Part shown: positions 16,740 to 25,091 of the stretch, one piece after another | How positions within the stretch are numbered: position 1 is the stretch's first letter | How the letters are laid out: each line of letters starts with the position of its first letter | Assembly: GCA_019752535.1 (NCBI GenBank) | Contig: JAIEMA010000065.1 | Coordinates: 1-50,274, forward strand | From: Bacteriovoracaceae bacterium | GTDB taxonomy: Bacteria > Bdellovibrionota > Bacteriovoracia > Bacteriovoracales > Bacteriovoracaceae | Direction of reading: 5' to 3' | Length of the DNA stretch: 50,274 bases | The notes under the pieces: generated by a model | Database searches by the model: none | What the model was told of the DNA's origin: nothing | What the model saw: only the letters and a program-made list of their open reading frames with translations | Made by a program: the position numbers and the translations under genes

Positions 16740-17896
16740 GAATTTTTCCCCAAAATCTCTGCAGCCGCTATCGCGCATGATTTATTTTGAGTCGTGCCAG
16801 CTCTCCCCTTAAGACGGAAAAAAGGCTGAGTATTTCCACAAGGACAGCTCTCATGCAGAGAAGCCAGATCTCCCATCACTACGGCATGGGCCGGCATGGA
16901 AGTCATATAAGGTGAGAGGAATGAGAGAAACCCAATTTCATTTAGGCCAATCGGCTTTAAATTTTTCACATCTCGAATAATCACTTTTGACCAAATAGGA
17001 ATATGAAACTCATGATGATCACATTCGACATAGGGAATGCAATGCTCAACAGAACCAAAGCCATCACGTAATCGATGATCAGGAATTCCCAACAATCTTG
17101 TCGTCTTCTCATAGAGTTCACTCTTAGGAATAGCTTTACTTGCCTTGCCTTTCCAACCGCCACCTAAAAAGACCAAAGAATCAGGATGAAGTTTTAGAGG
17201 CGCTAATCCCAAATTTTCCATGCGCTCTAATGTTTCAGCTAAAAAAGCGGGGAAACCAAAAATCCGAACTGGTAGTCCTTCTTTTTCAAAACGCTGAAGA
17301 GCACTCATGACTCCTGGGAAATCAAATCCGTGGCTTCCATCGCCTTGCATTTTGAGGGCGATCGTCACTTGATTCGCTGGAGCGTATTTACATAAATAAT
17401 GATCTGTATAAGCAGTCCCAAGCTTCGAGCCAGCTTCAGTCTCATAGGTATAGAGTAGATAATTCGTATTTTGTTTTGGAGTCACCCAACCGTAGGCTTC
17501 AAAAATCCGATCAAGCATTCCTTGAGGAGCCCGAATACTCCAATCATCAAAAAAAACTTGGGACTTCTGACCGGTGGTTCCTGAAGATGTCAGATGAAGT
17601 GCAACTGCTTTCTCTGGCACAGAGAGCACTTCATGCTCTTTAAAAAAATGGGCCAGAACTGTAGGGATTCGCTCTAGGTCTTTGGTTGTCTTAAGAACAT
17701 CTGGCGAGAAATTTTCTTGAGAACAAAGGGATCTATAAAATGGAGAATTCTCCATATGCCAAAGACAAACTTCTTTCATGGCTTCTATAAAAAGGGATGC
17801 ATCAATCTCTTGGTAGGGATTATGAATATCGCAAAAGCTTTGAACATGCTTTAAGCGAATTGGATCGATTACTTTTGGAGACTCATTCGTAGTCAT
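16736..17896 (-). CDS. LuxE-like acyl-protein synthetase
   Basis: 386 aa. Adenylate-forming enzyme of the LuxE family, which activates fatty acids with ATP and holds the acyl group on a cysteine before passing it to LuxC. SSGTTGQKS (104-112) is the P-loop-like motif; FGFPAFLAETL, FGSVEHCIPYVECD and a CPCGN knuckle follow. A C-terminal KSCAIAAAE (C374) matches the position and style of the acylated Cys in LuxE. No luxA or luxB is present in the window, so luciferase substrate recycling is not implied. It overlaps the GNAT gene upstream by 14 bp and the LuxC fusion downstream by 4 bp. Confidence 0.82.
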   Translation of the reverse strand: MTTNESPKVIDPIRLKHVQSFCDIHNPYQEIDASLFIEAMKEVCLWHMENSPFYRSLCSQENFSPDVLKTTKDLERIPTVLAHFFKEHEVLSVPEKAVALHLTSSGTTGQKSQVFFDDWSIRAPQGMLDRIFEAYGWVTPKQNTNYLLYTYETEAGSKLGTAYTDHYLCKYAPANQVTIALKMQGDGSHGFDFPGVMSALQRFEKEGLPVRIFGFPAFLAETLERMENLGLAPLKLHPDSLVFLGGGWKGKASKAIPKSELYEKTTRLLGIPDHRLRDGFGSVEHCIPYVECDHHEFHIPIWSKVIIRDVKNLKPIGLNEIGFLSFLSPYMTSMPAHAVVMGDLASLHESCPCGNTQPFFRLKGRAGTTQNKSCAIAAAEILGKNS

Positions 17897-19034
17897 TAAA
17901 TACCTGCAATGTGTCCAAATGCATTTGCTTCCAAAGCTCTACATATTGATCCATGTACGGCTTAAATGAACTATCTATTGTGATGCCTTTGAAGCTTAAA
18001 GGCTCAACTGAGCGACTCATAACGACGAAGTCGGTTGGGACTCCATCAAAGATCATCATCGCAGGGTAAACCGCAGAAGGCAGGAACTGAGATTGAATCA
18101 AGACTTCAATGGAAGCGATATTTTTTGCTCCAATTAAAACTTCGATGTAGCTTACGCCTTGCTCTCTTAAGAGCCTCAAGAGAGAGCGCATCACTCCTCG
18201 AAGTTCAGAAACTGGTTTACCGAAATTCACAATGGCGCAGTATCCATCACCTTTTGAGAGATGGGCCCAGATCTGAGTTTCGCCGTCTGGAGTTTCAATT
18301 AAAGTGTTAGGTTGATGGAAGGGATAGAATCGGTCATAGGGATCGGTAAATGTTTTGAGAAACAAACGGCGCACATGATTGGCAGCGGTGATACATTCTA
18401 GTTTGATATCAATATTCTGCTCTGGAAGCTCTGGCGCCGTATCAAAAGTCACTGAAGCGACTGGAATATTTCTTTCTGCCAACTCATTATTTAAAACAGC
18501 ATAAATCGGAGCAAGCTTTCCATGAGTCCTTAAAGCTTTTCTCGTTTCTAAAACACCTTCCCTAAATTTTACAAAAAGTGTGAACGTTTCAAAATCATGC
18601 AGCTTATGAGCATTCGGAAAAATTCCTAATGAGAGAAATCCTGATTTAATAAAAATTAGTTGAGGGCCCATCGAGATTGTTCGAACAGTCGTGTACATGG
18701 AATCAACAACACCCTCTTTTAAAAGGCGATCCACTGTTGAATCGACTAACTTCGTTGCAATACCACTTCCTCTGTGAGTGAGCTTTACAACAAGTGCAGA
18801 AACTTTGCCCACTCGATCAGCGCGGTCCAATTCAAAAACCACAGAACCAACAATTTTATTGATTCCAGTATCACGAGCCACGAGCCATTCAAAAGAATCA
18901 GACTCAATGGTGTCGATCATGATTTGGCGATCAGTTCCGAATTTAACTGGGTATTCGTTTCCATAAACTTCAAAGTAAAGCTTTAAAAGTTCATCCACAT
19001 CTTCAAGACATGCTTTATTTATGACTAGGGCCAT
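17883..19034 (-). CDS. GNAT-family acyltransferase with long C-terminal region
   Basis: 383 aa. Residues 1-160 form a GNAT fold with the acyl-CoA-binding loop RGSGIA (88-93) after the beta-4 strand SALVVKLTH. Residues about 180-383 form a second, less conserved half with a GNAT-like arrangement (LRLLREQGVSYIEVLIG), possibly a degenerate second acyltransferase domain. It is the first gene of the operon with LuxE, LuxC-PaaK and PaaK-like enzymes, so it may acylate or be supplied by that pathway. GGAGGGGCT is a strong Shine-Dalgarno before the ATG. Confidence 0.75.
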   Translation of the reverse strand: MALVINKACLEDVDELLKLYFEVYGNEYPVKFGTDRQIMIDTIESDSFEWLVARDTGINKIVGSVVFELDRADRVGKVSALVVKLTHRGSGIATKLVDSTVDRLLKEGVVDSMYTTVRTISMGPQLIFIKSGFLSLGIFPNAHKLHDFETFTLFVKFREGVLETRKALRTHGKLAPIYAVLNNELAERNIPVASVTFDTAPELPEQNIDIKLECITAANHVRRLFLKTFTDPYDRFYPFHQPNTLIETPDGETQIWAHLSKGDGYCAIVNFGKPVSELRGVMRSLLRLLREQGVSYIEVLIGAKNIASIEVLIQSQFLPSAVYPAMMIFDGVPTDFVVMSRSVEPLSFKGITIDSSFKPYMDQYVELWKQMHLDTLQVFNDYE

Positions 19035-19059
19035 AGCCCCTCCTCGTACTATTCAGCTG

Positions 19060-19065
19060 ACTATA
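19060..19065 (-). promoter_or_regulatory. Putative -10 of the GNAT-LuxE-LuxC operon
   Basis: TATAGT on the minus strand, 25 bases before the start codon and just upstream of the GGAGG site. No convincing -35 is seen, so this is a weak call. Confidence 0.35.
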
Positions 19066-19149
19066 CCTTTTCCTTCATAATGTGAGTGAAAACCGAGTAT
19101 TTTTTCCATAGAGAGTAGACGAAAATCTGATCTAGGATTATGCCCTTTT

Positions 19150-19983
19150 ATGGCCAAAGCCCACAAAGCAGCTCCCCCACTTCCTAACGGACTGATCTAT
19201 CAGCCTCTTTTTCTCACTCGACCTCAGAGAGAAGAGACTTTAAGTTGGCTTAAGACCCTTCACCCACTTTGGGAGATGCGTTTTTCGAAAAATAATCCCC
19301 CACCCGAAGGAGATAAACAGCGCCGTCTTTTAAGACCTGTTTACTGGCTTGGGAATTGGCAATTTGCGTGTTTGGATTATTACCATCCACCCGAGGGAAT
19401 TGAGAATCGATGTGTGAGAGCTGAGAATTATCCAAAATTCTTAGCCGACATTGTTGCTAGGATTGAATTTGTCGCAAAAAAACGCTTACCTAAAAATTTT
19501 ATTCCAGAAAATTGGACGCTCAACACTTGCCTGATTAATTTTTATGGAAGTGAACTGATCGAGGGAAAGTGGGTCGATAATGCTCGTGTTGGTGAACATA
19601 AAGATTTTGAACCTGGCCCAGTTGGCTCACTCTCATTTGGTGATCGTGCTTTTTTTCAATTCGTAGAAGGAAAATCTACTCTTGGTAAAAGCAATGAAGT
19701 CTTATCGCTTTGGCTGGAGGACTCTTCTCTTCAAGTTTTTGCTGGAGACAAATGGAAAAAACAAACCTTTCATAGGGTTCAAAGAGTAGAGGACAAGAAA
19801 TCAGAAGAACTCGGGCCCGTGATCGAGGGCTTCAAAACCAGAAGGATTAACTTCACGTTTCGCTACGTCCCTGAACAACATATTGTGCCTTGGAGGGAGC
19901 TTCCGGCCCCACTCAGGGAAGATACCTTACCTTATATGCAAGCACTGGCTGCTAACTCCCTGTTTTTTAATAAATCAATCTAA
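19150..19983 (+). CDS. AlkB-like 2OG-Fe(II) dioxygenase
   Basis: 277 aa. Iron- and 2-oxoglutarate-dependent dioxygenase of the AlkB superfamily. NFYG (130-133) leads the core; the metal ligands are H150 and D152 (GEHKD) and H208 (FHRVQ); R232 and R238 in RRINFTFR fit the 2OG-binding arginines. The spacing and the R-x-N-x-T-F-R end match AlkB family demethylases acting on nucleic acids, although the substrate could be another molecule. The N-terminal extension (1-50) is unusual. Divergent from the GNAT-LuxE operon; the ATG lies close to a possible TAGGAT -10, so the leader may be very short. Confidence 0.8.
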   Translation: MAKAHKAAPPLPNGLIYQPLFLTRPQREETLSWLKTLHPLWEMRFSKNNPPPEGDKQRRLLRPVYWLGNWQFACLDYYHPPEGIENRCVRAENYPKFLADIVARIEFVAKKRLPKNFIPENWTLNTCLINFYGSELIEGKWVDNARVGEHKDFEPGPVGSLSFGDRAFFQFVEGKSTLGKSNEVLSLWLEDSSLQVFAGDKWKKQTFHRVQRVEDKKSEELGPVIEGFKTRRINFTFRYVPEQHIVPWRELPAPLREDTLPYMQALAANSLFFNKSI

Positions 19984-20052
19984 ATCATTTTACTCAAGAT
20001 TTAGGCCTTTCCTGACGAAAAGACTCTCATAAGTCAAAACGACAGAGGGGCC

Positions 20053-21153
20053 GTGACGGTATTTAAACTGATCACATTTGTATCCATGCATTTCATATTT
20101 GCGAACATTTTCGCAGGCGAGATGTCGTGGCTAGAATCTCAAAGCAAAAGCTTTCATACAAATTCTCAATTGATTCAAAGTTACACTGATCGCGAACAGA
20201 CTTTTGTTTATGATCAAGCACTCGCAATAATTGCTTTTACTAAAGCAGGAAAATTTTCAACTGCTAAAAAACTCGCTTATGGCCTAGAGCAGATTCAAAA
20301 CAATGATGGCTCTTGGTATTTTTCCTATTATCCAGATGGAAAAAGTCCTCACCCAACTGAAGGTGATATGAGACCTAATGGGGCCATCGCTTGGGCCGTT
20401 TTATCACTGTTACAGTATCAAAGAGCGACAAATGATCGAAGCTTTTCTAAAACTTGGCGAAAATCCTTAGCCTATCTTGAAGCAAATATAGTCAATATTG
20501 GTGAAGAAAATCTTAAGGCCGTAAGGTTCTCATCAGTTGATTATAAAAAAACACCATGGGATGAAACTCAAGTTGCGGCACTAGAACACAATTTAAATTC
20601 CATTGCAGTATTTAAGCTCGCTTTCCAAATGACAAAACAAAAAAAATGGCACAAAAGACAACTTGAGTTGGAAAAGTTTGCACTCTCCTTATGGGATGAG
20701 AGTGTTGAACACTTCTGGTCTGGAAGAAACATACAAACGGGCAAGATTAATCGCTCTGAGTTTTACCTCGACAACCAATCATGGAGCGCATTGGCCCTCC
20801 ATCACTTGAAAGAAAATAAAAAAATTGTCTCCTCACTCAAGTCATCGTGTCGCTTAGAAGTTAAAAGTAAAAGCGGAAGTGGTTTTAGCGAAAGTCGCTC
20901 CCCTGCCTCGATTCAAGAGTTTATTTGGTCTGAGGGCACAGCAGGAAAAGCTCTGGCGCTTAAATTAAACAACACTCAATGTGACGACACTCATCCTGAT
21001 CACTATCAAGAAACCCTTGAAAAGATGAAAGTCTCAGGTGGGGTTAAGTACGTCGACCGCGAGAACGTGAACTCATTTGCCCATGCTCCCAGTGTGGCCG
21101 GAACAGTCTGGACATGGTTCTTAAAACATCAAATCAATCCCTTTGATGTGTAA
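20053..21153 (+). CDS. Secreted alpha/alpha-barrel-like protein
   Basis: 366 aa, GTG start; an ATG at codon 12 is an alternative. The signal peptide spans about residues 1-21 (IFANIFA). The mature part has repeated helix-turn-helix units of about 50-60 residues, with QALAIIAFTKAGK, NGAIAWAVLSLLQYQ and LDNQSWSALALHHL as equivalent helices, as in six-hairpin glycosidase-like or terpenoid-cyclase-like toroids. NNDGSWYFSYYPDG in loop 2 resembles the QxxDGSW-type motif of such folds. Likely a periplasmic or secreted glycan-acting or binding protein. The catalytic residues cannot be fixed. Confidence 0.65.
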   Translation: MTVFKLITFVSMHFIFANIFAGEMSWLESQSKSFHTNSQLIQSYTDREQTFVYDQALAIIAFTKAGKFSTAKKLAYGLEQIQNNDGSWYFSYYPDGKSPHPTEGDMRPNGAIAWAVLSLLQYQRATNDRSFSKTWRKSLAYLEANIVNIGEENLKAVRFSSVDYKKTPWDETQVAALEHNLNSIAVFKLAFQMTKQKKWHKRQLELEKFALSLWDESVEHFWSGRNIQTGKINRSEFYLDNQSWSALALHHLKENKKIVSSLKSSCRLEVKSKSGSGFSESRSPASIQEFIWSEGTAGKALALKLNNTQCDDTHPDHYQETLEKMKVSGGVKYVDRENVNSFAHAPSVAGTVWTWFLKHQINPFDV

Positions 21154-21203
21154 AAATCACATAGTTTAGGATCACACTTCAGAACTATGGCATAAATGTC
21201 TTT

Positions 21204-21686
21204 ATGCGATACTTTATTTTAGGGATGGCCATCTCTCTCATTACATCTTGGGCATCGGCCAATATTAAAAATCCAAAAGGAGATTCTGCCTTTCCTGTGG
21301 ATTATATCAAATACATAGACGGGATTTCTTTTGAAGATGAAGTTGAACTGTCGAAAGGGAAAGTTGTAGTTATTTTCTCAAATGGCGCCTGTCTTTGGAC
21401 CTCTTATCCTGCACGCTCTTGCTTTCTTTTTGAAAAACGTATCGATTATTTTGGGGCACAAATTAAATCACGCGGCTACAAATTAATTGGAATTGATGTG
21501 GGTTTTAGAAACACTGATATTTTTCAAAGATATTCACTTACAAGCAAGCCAACAGTCATTGTTTTCAATAAAGGTTATGAGGTTGAAAGATTTGAACCTA
21601 AATATAACCAACAGGACCGTGCTCCCTTTGTTCTTAGCTGGCAAGATGATCTCACCAAAAGAGTCATCGACTATCTTCAAAAATAA
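21204..21686 (+). CDS. Secreted thioredoxin-fold-like protein
   Basis: 160 aa. Signal peptide about 1-19 (TSWASA). Beta-alpha-beta pattern with VVVIFSNGAC, YKLIGIDVG and a cis-Pro-like SKPTVIVFNKGYEVERFE segment resembles thioredoxin/peroxiredoxin folds. The canonical C-x2-C is replaced by C-x8-C (ACLWTSYPARSC), so a normal thioredoxin redox role is doubtful. It lies 50 bases after the alpha/alpha-barrel protein gene and may be co-transcribed. Confidence 0.6.
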   Translation: MRYFILGMAISLITSWASANIKNPKGDSAFPVDYIKYIDGISFEDEVELSKGKVVVIFSNGACLWTSYPARSCFLFEKRIDYFGAQIKSRGYKLIGIDVGFRNTDIFQRYSLTSKPTVIVFNKGYEVERFEPKYNQQDRAPFVLSWQDDLTKRVIDYLQK

Positions 21687-21690
21687 AATT

Positions 21691-22413
21691 CTATTTTAAA
21701 ACCAGTATAATTCCATAAATCAAAATCATTAAAGTAATGATTTTTTGGAATAGATTTTCATGTGTTTTTAGATAGAGTTTTTTACCGAAAAAGATATACG
21801 CAAAAATCGCAATCAACATATACGCGAGTGCGCTCCAATTCAATAAATAAAAATTCAGGCTGATCAATAATCCATACTGAATGATCCCCATCAACAAATA
21901 GCCATAAGCAACTCCCGAGCGAGTTTTATCTTTATCGCCATTATGAATCGATGAGGAAAAAAGAGTGAGTAGTCCTCCCCCCATATTTGTTAATCCATGA
22001 ATGAGACCCATTAACATGAGATAGCTTTTTCTGAATTTCAGAACAAATTTTGAGAAAAAAAGTCTCAAGTGAGAAAACAGTCTAATTGACCCACTCAAGA
22101 GAAGCATCGAGCCAATATGAACACTCAAGTTAAATTTATTTGGGAGCTTTAAAACGAGAACTAAACCCAAGATGACAAAGGGCAAGCAGTAAAGATTAAA
22201 CTCTTTACGAAAATTGGTCTCTGATTTCTTGGAGTCTCTCACTTGCATAAAACTTATGCAAATTGAGGCCGGCAGAACGATGCTCAGTGTTTCAGTAAAT
22301 GAATAATTCAAAAGAAGTAAGGTCGGAGTTCCAAAAACTAAAAGACCCACACCGATGACTGATTGAACAATCGAGAGGACAAAGAGGATCAAAAAAAGAA
22401 TTAAAGCCGACAT
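21691..22413 (-). CDS. TauE/SafE-family membrane transporter
   Basis: 240 aa, about seven hydrophobic helices. The N-terminal helix pair SIVQSVIGVGLLVFGTPTL and the equivalent C-terminal MGLIHGLTNMGGGLLTLF are the duplicated G-x-G-rich halves of TauE/SafE proteins, which export sulphite or small organosulphur anions. Its ATG directly abuts the stop of the ABC-F gene (TAA-ATG), so it is the last gene of a three-gene operon. The substrate is inferred from family. Confidence 0.75.
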   Translation of the reverse strand: MSALILFLILFVLSIVQSVIGVGLLVFGTPTLLLLNYSFTETLSIVLPASICISFMQVRDSKKSETNFRKEFNLYCLPFVILGLVLVLKLPNKFNLSVHIGSMLLLSGSIRLFSHLRLFFSKFVLKFRKSYLMLMGLIHGLTNMGGGLLTLFSSSIHNGDKDKTRSGVAYGYLLMGIIQYGLLISLNFYLLNWSALAYMLIAIFAYIFFGKKLYLKTHENLFQKIITLMILIYGIILVLK

Positions 22414-24237
22414 TTAAGGTTCGCCCAGCTCGTTAAGCTTTTGCTCATACTTTTTCATGATCTCATCCAGCTTGAGACTTATCTCCGTGAGCTCCTCAAA
22501 TTCTTGATCAATCACTTTCCTCAGGGCTCCAAGCTCAATTGAGAGAGAGCTTGCATCTCCTTTCCCCTCGATTAAATCATTTTCAATATGCGAGGCACGC
22601 TTTTCATTTATATCAATCGTATGCTCTAAACGCTCAATCTTCTTTTTAAGAGGAGAAGTTTCACGCGAGCGCTCTTGAATTGATTCAGCTCTAAGCCTCT
22701 TAATTTCATTTCTATCTCTTTTAAAAACCTGAATGACCTTTTCATTTTCTTCCTCTTCACCCCATCCATCTCTTTTCAAGAAGTCGTCATAGGATCCAAG
22801 CACAAACTCTGCTCGATCGCCCCTAAAGACTATAAGTTTTTGCGCCAATTCTCTTACAAATGACTCTGAGTGAGTCACCACAATAACTGCGCCAGGATAC
22901 ACTTTTAATTCTTCTAAAAGGGCCTCGATGGATTGCTGATCAAGGTGATTGGAGGGCTCATCAAGCAAAAGTAAATTGGTAGGGCGAGCTAATAGTTTTC
23001 CAATCAGAACACGGGCTCTCTCACCACCTGAGAGCACAGAGATTTTCTTCTTCGCCAAATCGCCAGAGAACATCATGGTGCCACAAATGCTTCTCACTCG
23101 CTGCATCCCCATCTCTGGATTAGCCGAAGCAATTTCTTCTTCAACGGTGTGCTCTAGGTAGAGTCTTTGAATATTGGTTTGACCAAAATGACCAAGTAGA
23201 AGTGAAGGATGTTTTTGCAGACTGCCCGTCCAAGGATTTATTTCTCCAGCTAAAATATTGAGTAGCGTGGATTTACCCTTTCCATTCTTACCAATGACGG
23301 CCACTTTATCATTTCTCTGAATGGAAAAGTTTAAATCTCTAAAAAGAGGTTTATGATTCTCCCATCCGAAACTTAAATCTTTAACCTCAAGGAGGGTCTT
23401 GCCCGGGCATTCTTGAAAATTAAAAGAGAAATCGAGAGTCTCCACATTTTGAAGCTCACTCATGACTCCCATCTTCTCTAACATCTTCATCCGTGACTGT
23501 GCTTGCGTTGCTTTACTGGCCTTGGCCTTAAATCTCTCTACGAACTCTTCCATTTCTTTTTTCTTTTTATCTAGATTGGCCCGAGTCTTTTCATAGATTT
23601 CTTCTTCTTCAAAAACTTTGTCATAGAATTTTTGAGTGTTGCCACTGACTTTAACAAGCTTTTGTCTCCAAATCCCCATGGTATGAGTCGTGACTTCATC
23701 CATAAAACCGCTGTCATGGGTAATGAGTATGACTTCTCCACGAAACGCTCTCAGAAAGCGAGCGAGCCACCTCATCCCCACAATATCTAAGTAGTTGGTG
23801 GGCTCATCTAAAAACAAACAGTCAGGATCCTGAAGCAGAACTTTGGCTAAATTCAGTCGAATTTGCATCCCGCCTGAAAATTCATTTGGATGCCTTTGAA
23901 AATCAAGCTGAGTAAAACCAAGTCCCATCAAAACTTTTTCTGCTCGATAGGTGTCGAACTTTTGTTCTTCTGTCAGGGCCGAACAAGCTTCTTCTAAAAT
24001 ATTTTCATGAGTGAATTTGAGATGCTGCTTTAGGCTTGCGACTCGATAATTATTAGGAACGGAGACTTTTCCTGAATCTGCAGATTCTTCATCTAAAAGA
24101 ATTTTCAGAAGTGTAGACTTGCCTGAACCATTCCTGCCAACCAAGCCCACTCTCTCCCCCTTTCCGAGGGTAAAATTGATGTCAGAGAATAGGACTTGCA
24201 TCCCATAGGATTTGGTTAATTCTTTAACCTGAATCAT
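22414..24237 (-). CDS. ABC-F family ATPase
   Basis: 607 aa, soluble, two ABC domains. First: Walker A GRNGSGKST (about 35-43), signature FSGGMQIRLNLAK, Walker B CLFLDEPTNYLD. Interdomain coiled linker about 215-270 (DKKKKEMEEFVERFKAK). Second: Walker A GKNGKGKST, signature LSGGERARVLI, Walker B LLLLDEPSNHLD. A charged coiled coil ends the protein (about 525-607). No membrane segments, so it acts on ribosomes like the Uup/YheS/EttA group rather than as a transporter. It starts within the stop of the lipoprotein gene (ATGA overlap). Confidence 0.92.
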   Translation of the reverse strand: MIQVKELTKSYGMQVLFSDINFTLGKGERVGLVGRNGSGKSTLLKILLDEESADSGKVSVPNNYRVASLKQHLKFTHENILEEACSALTEEQKFDTYRAEKVLMGLGFTQLDFQRHPNEFSGGMQIRLNLAKVLLQDPDCLFLDEPTNYLDIVGMRWLARFLRAFRGEVILITHDSGFMDEVTTHTMGIWRQKLVKVSGNTQKFYDKVFEEEEIYEKTRANLDKKKKEMEEFVERFKAKASKATQAQSRMKMLEKMGVMSELQNVETLDFSFNFQECPGKTLLEVKDLSFGWENHKPLFRDLNFSIQRNDKVAVIGKNGKGKSTLLNILAGEINPWTGSLQKHPSLLLGHFGQTNIQRLYLEHTVEEEIASANPEMGMQRVRSICGTMMFSGDLAKKKISVLSGGERARVLIGKLLARPTNLLLLDEPSNHLDQQSIEALLEELKVYPGAVIVVTHSESFVRELAQKLIVFRGDRAEFVLGSYDDFLKRDGWGEEEENEKVIQVFKRDRNEIKRLRAESIQERSRETSPLKKKIERLEHTIDINEKRASHIENDLIEGKGDASSLSIELGALRKVIDQEFEELTEISLKLDEIMKKYEQKLNELGEP

Positions 24238-25025
24238 GGATTTTGTGCTGGTGCGGAGCCTTGATCATCACTAGGCTGCGACGGTTCTACAGGTGCAGCC
24301 GATGGAGCTGCTGGAGCTGGTTCAGCAGCTGGAGCAGGCTCTGAACCATTTAATGAAGGAGAGAGATTTAAATCGAGAGTACGAAGGCAAGCATCAAGAT
24401 AATTTTTTGCTGCCAAGTTGCTCCCCACGCCCTCTTTGGCTTGAGTGATCGCCAAAGCTCTTGATTCTAAAAAATCTCGTTTTGCTTCAACACTCACTTC
24501 AAGAGGAACAAGCAGAACAAAGTTACAAAGTTTATCTTCACTTCTCTTGCTCATATAATCCGCAAGCAATCCCGGAGCACTATCAAATCCTCTTGCAAGC
24601 ACCCCAAGCAGGTGATCTTTGTTTTCACCAACAACTAAAGGCAAAAGCTGGGTTAAGAGTTGAAATGTTGTGCTATCACCTTGTTGAATATTGGGAATCG
24701 CACGATTGAAAACGGTAGCTAGATTTGGATCAAGTTTAGTCGTGAAGACTGATTTGTTGTTAGCAAATTCTTGGTTCACGAGCTGGAGTAAGGTGCTGTC
24801 TGGACCGCGATTAAATTGCTCAAATAAGCTGATAAGTCTCTCTTTTGGCGAGACTTGTAAAATTTGATCTTGTTCTCTGCTTGGAGGAGGCTCGGGGATA
24901 TATTCTTTTTCTACTGCTTCTTCGACTTTAGGCTTTTGGCCGATTACAGATTCCAAACGTGACTTGAGCTTCTCAACACAGGAAGTTAAAAGAAGTAACA
25001 AGGATAAAAGAATAATGTTTTTCAC
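24234..25025 (-). CDS. Lipoprotein, unknown
   Basis: 263 aa. Signal peptide with lipobox LLTSC (lipidated C16). The middle (about 60-225) is helical; the last 40 residues are a low-complexity Ala/Pro/Glu/Ser tail, probably extended in the periplasm. No conserved family recognised. First gene of the operon with ABC-F and TauE/SafE; the functional tie is unclear. Confidence 0.75.
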   Translation of the reverse strand: MKNIILLSLLLLLTSCVEKLKSRLESVIGQKPKVEEAVEKEYIPEPPPSREQDQILQVSPKERLISLFEQFNRGPDSTLLQLVNQEFANNKSVFTTKLDPNLATVFNRAIPNIQQGDSTTFQLLTQLLPLVVGENKDHLLGVLARGFDSAPGLLADYMSKRSEDKLCNFVLLVPLEVSVEAKRDFLESRALAITQAKEGVGSNLAAKNYLDACLRTLDLNLSPSLNGSEPAPAAEPAPAAPSAAPVEPSQPSDDQGSAPAQNP

Positions 25026-25091
25026 AATTCTTAGATTACCCTAAGCTTGATCAAAGAGACAAACAATCAACGCACAAACTATGATTTAAAA

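Noticed and set aside
13039-19034. A bioluminescence (lux) operon
   Set aside because: No luxA/luxB luciferase genes are present, and the LuxC half is fused to a PaaK-like domain, so light production is not supported.
21127-21189. Two 7-bp inverted repeats at the end of the alpha/alpha-barrel gene
   Set aside because: The first is inside coding sequence and the second has a 16-base loop and no T-run; neither is a convincing terminator.
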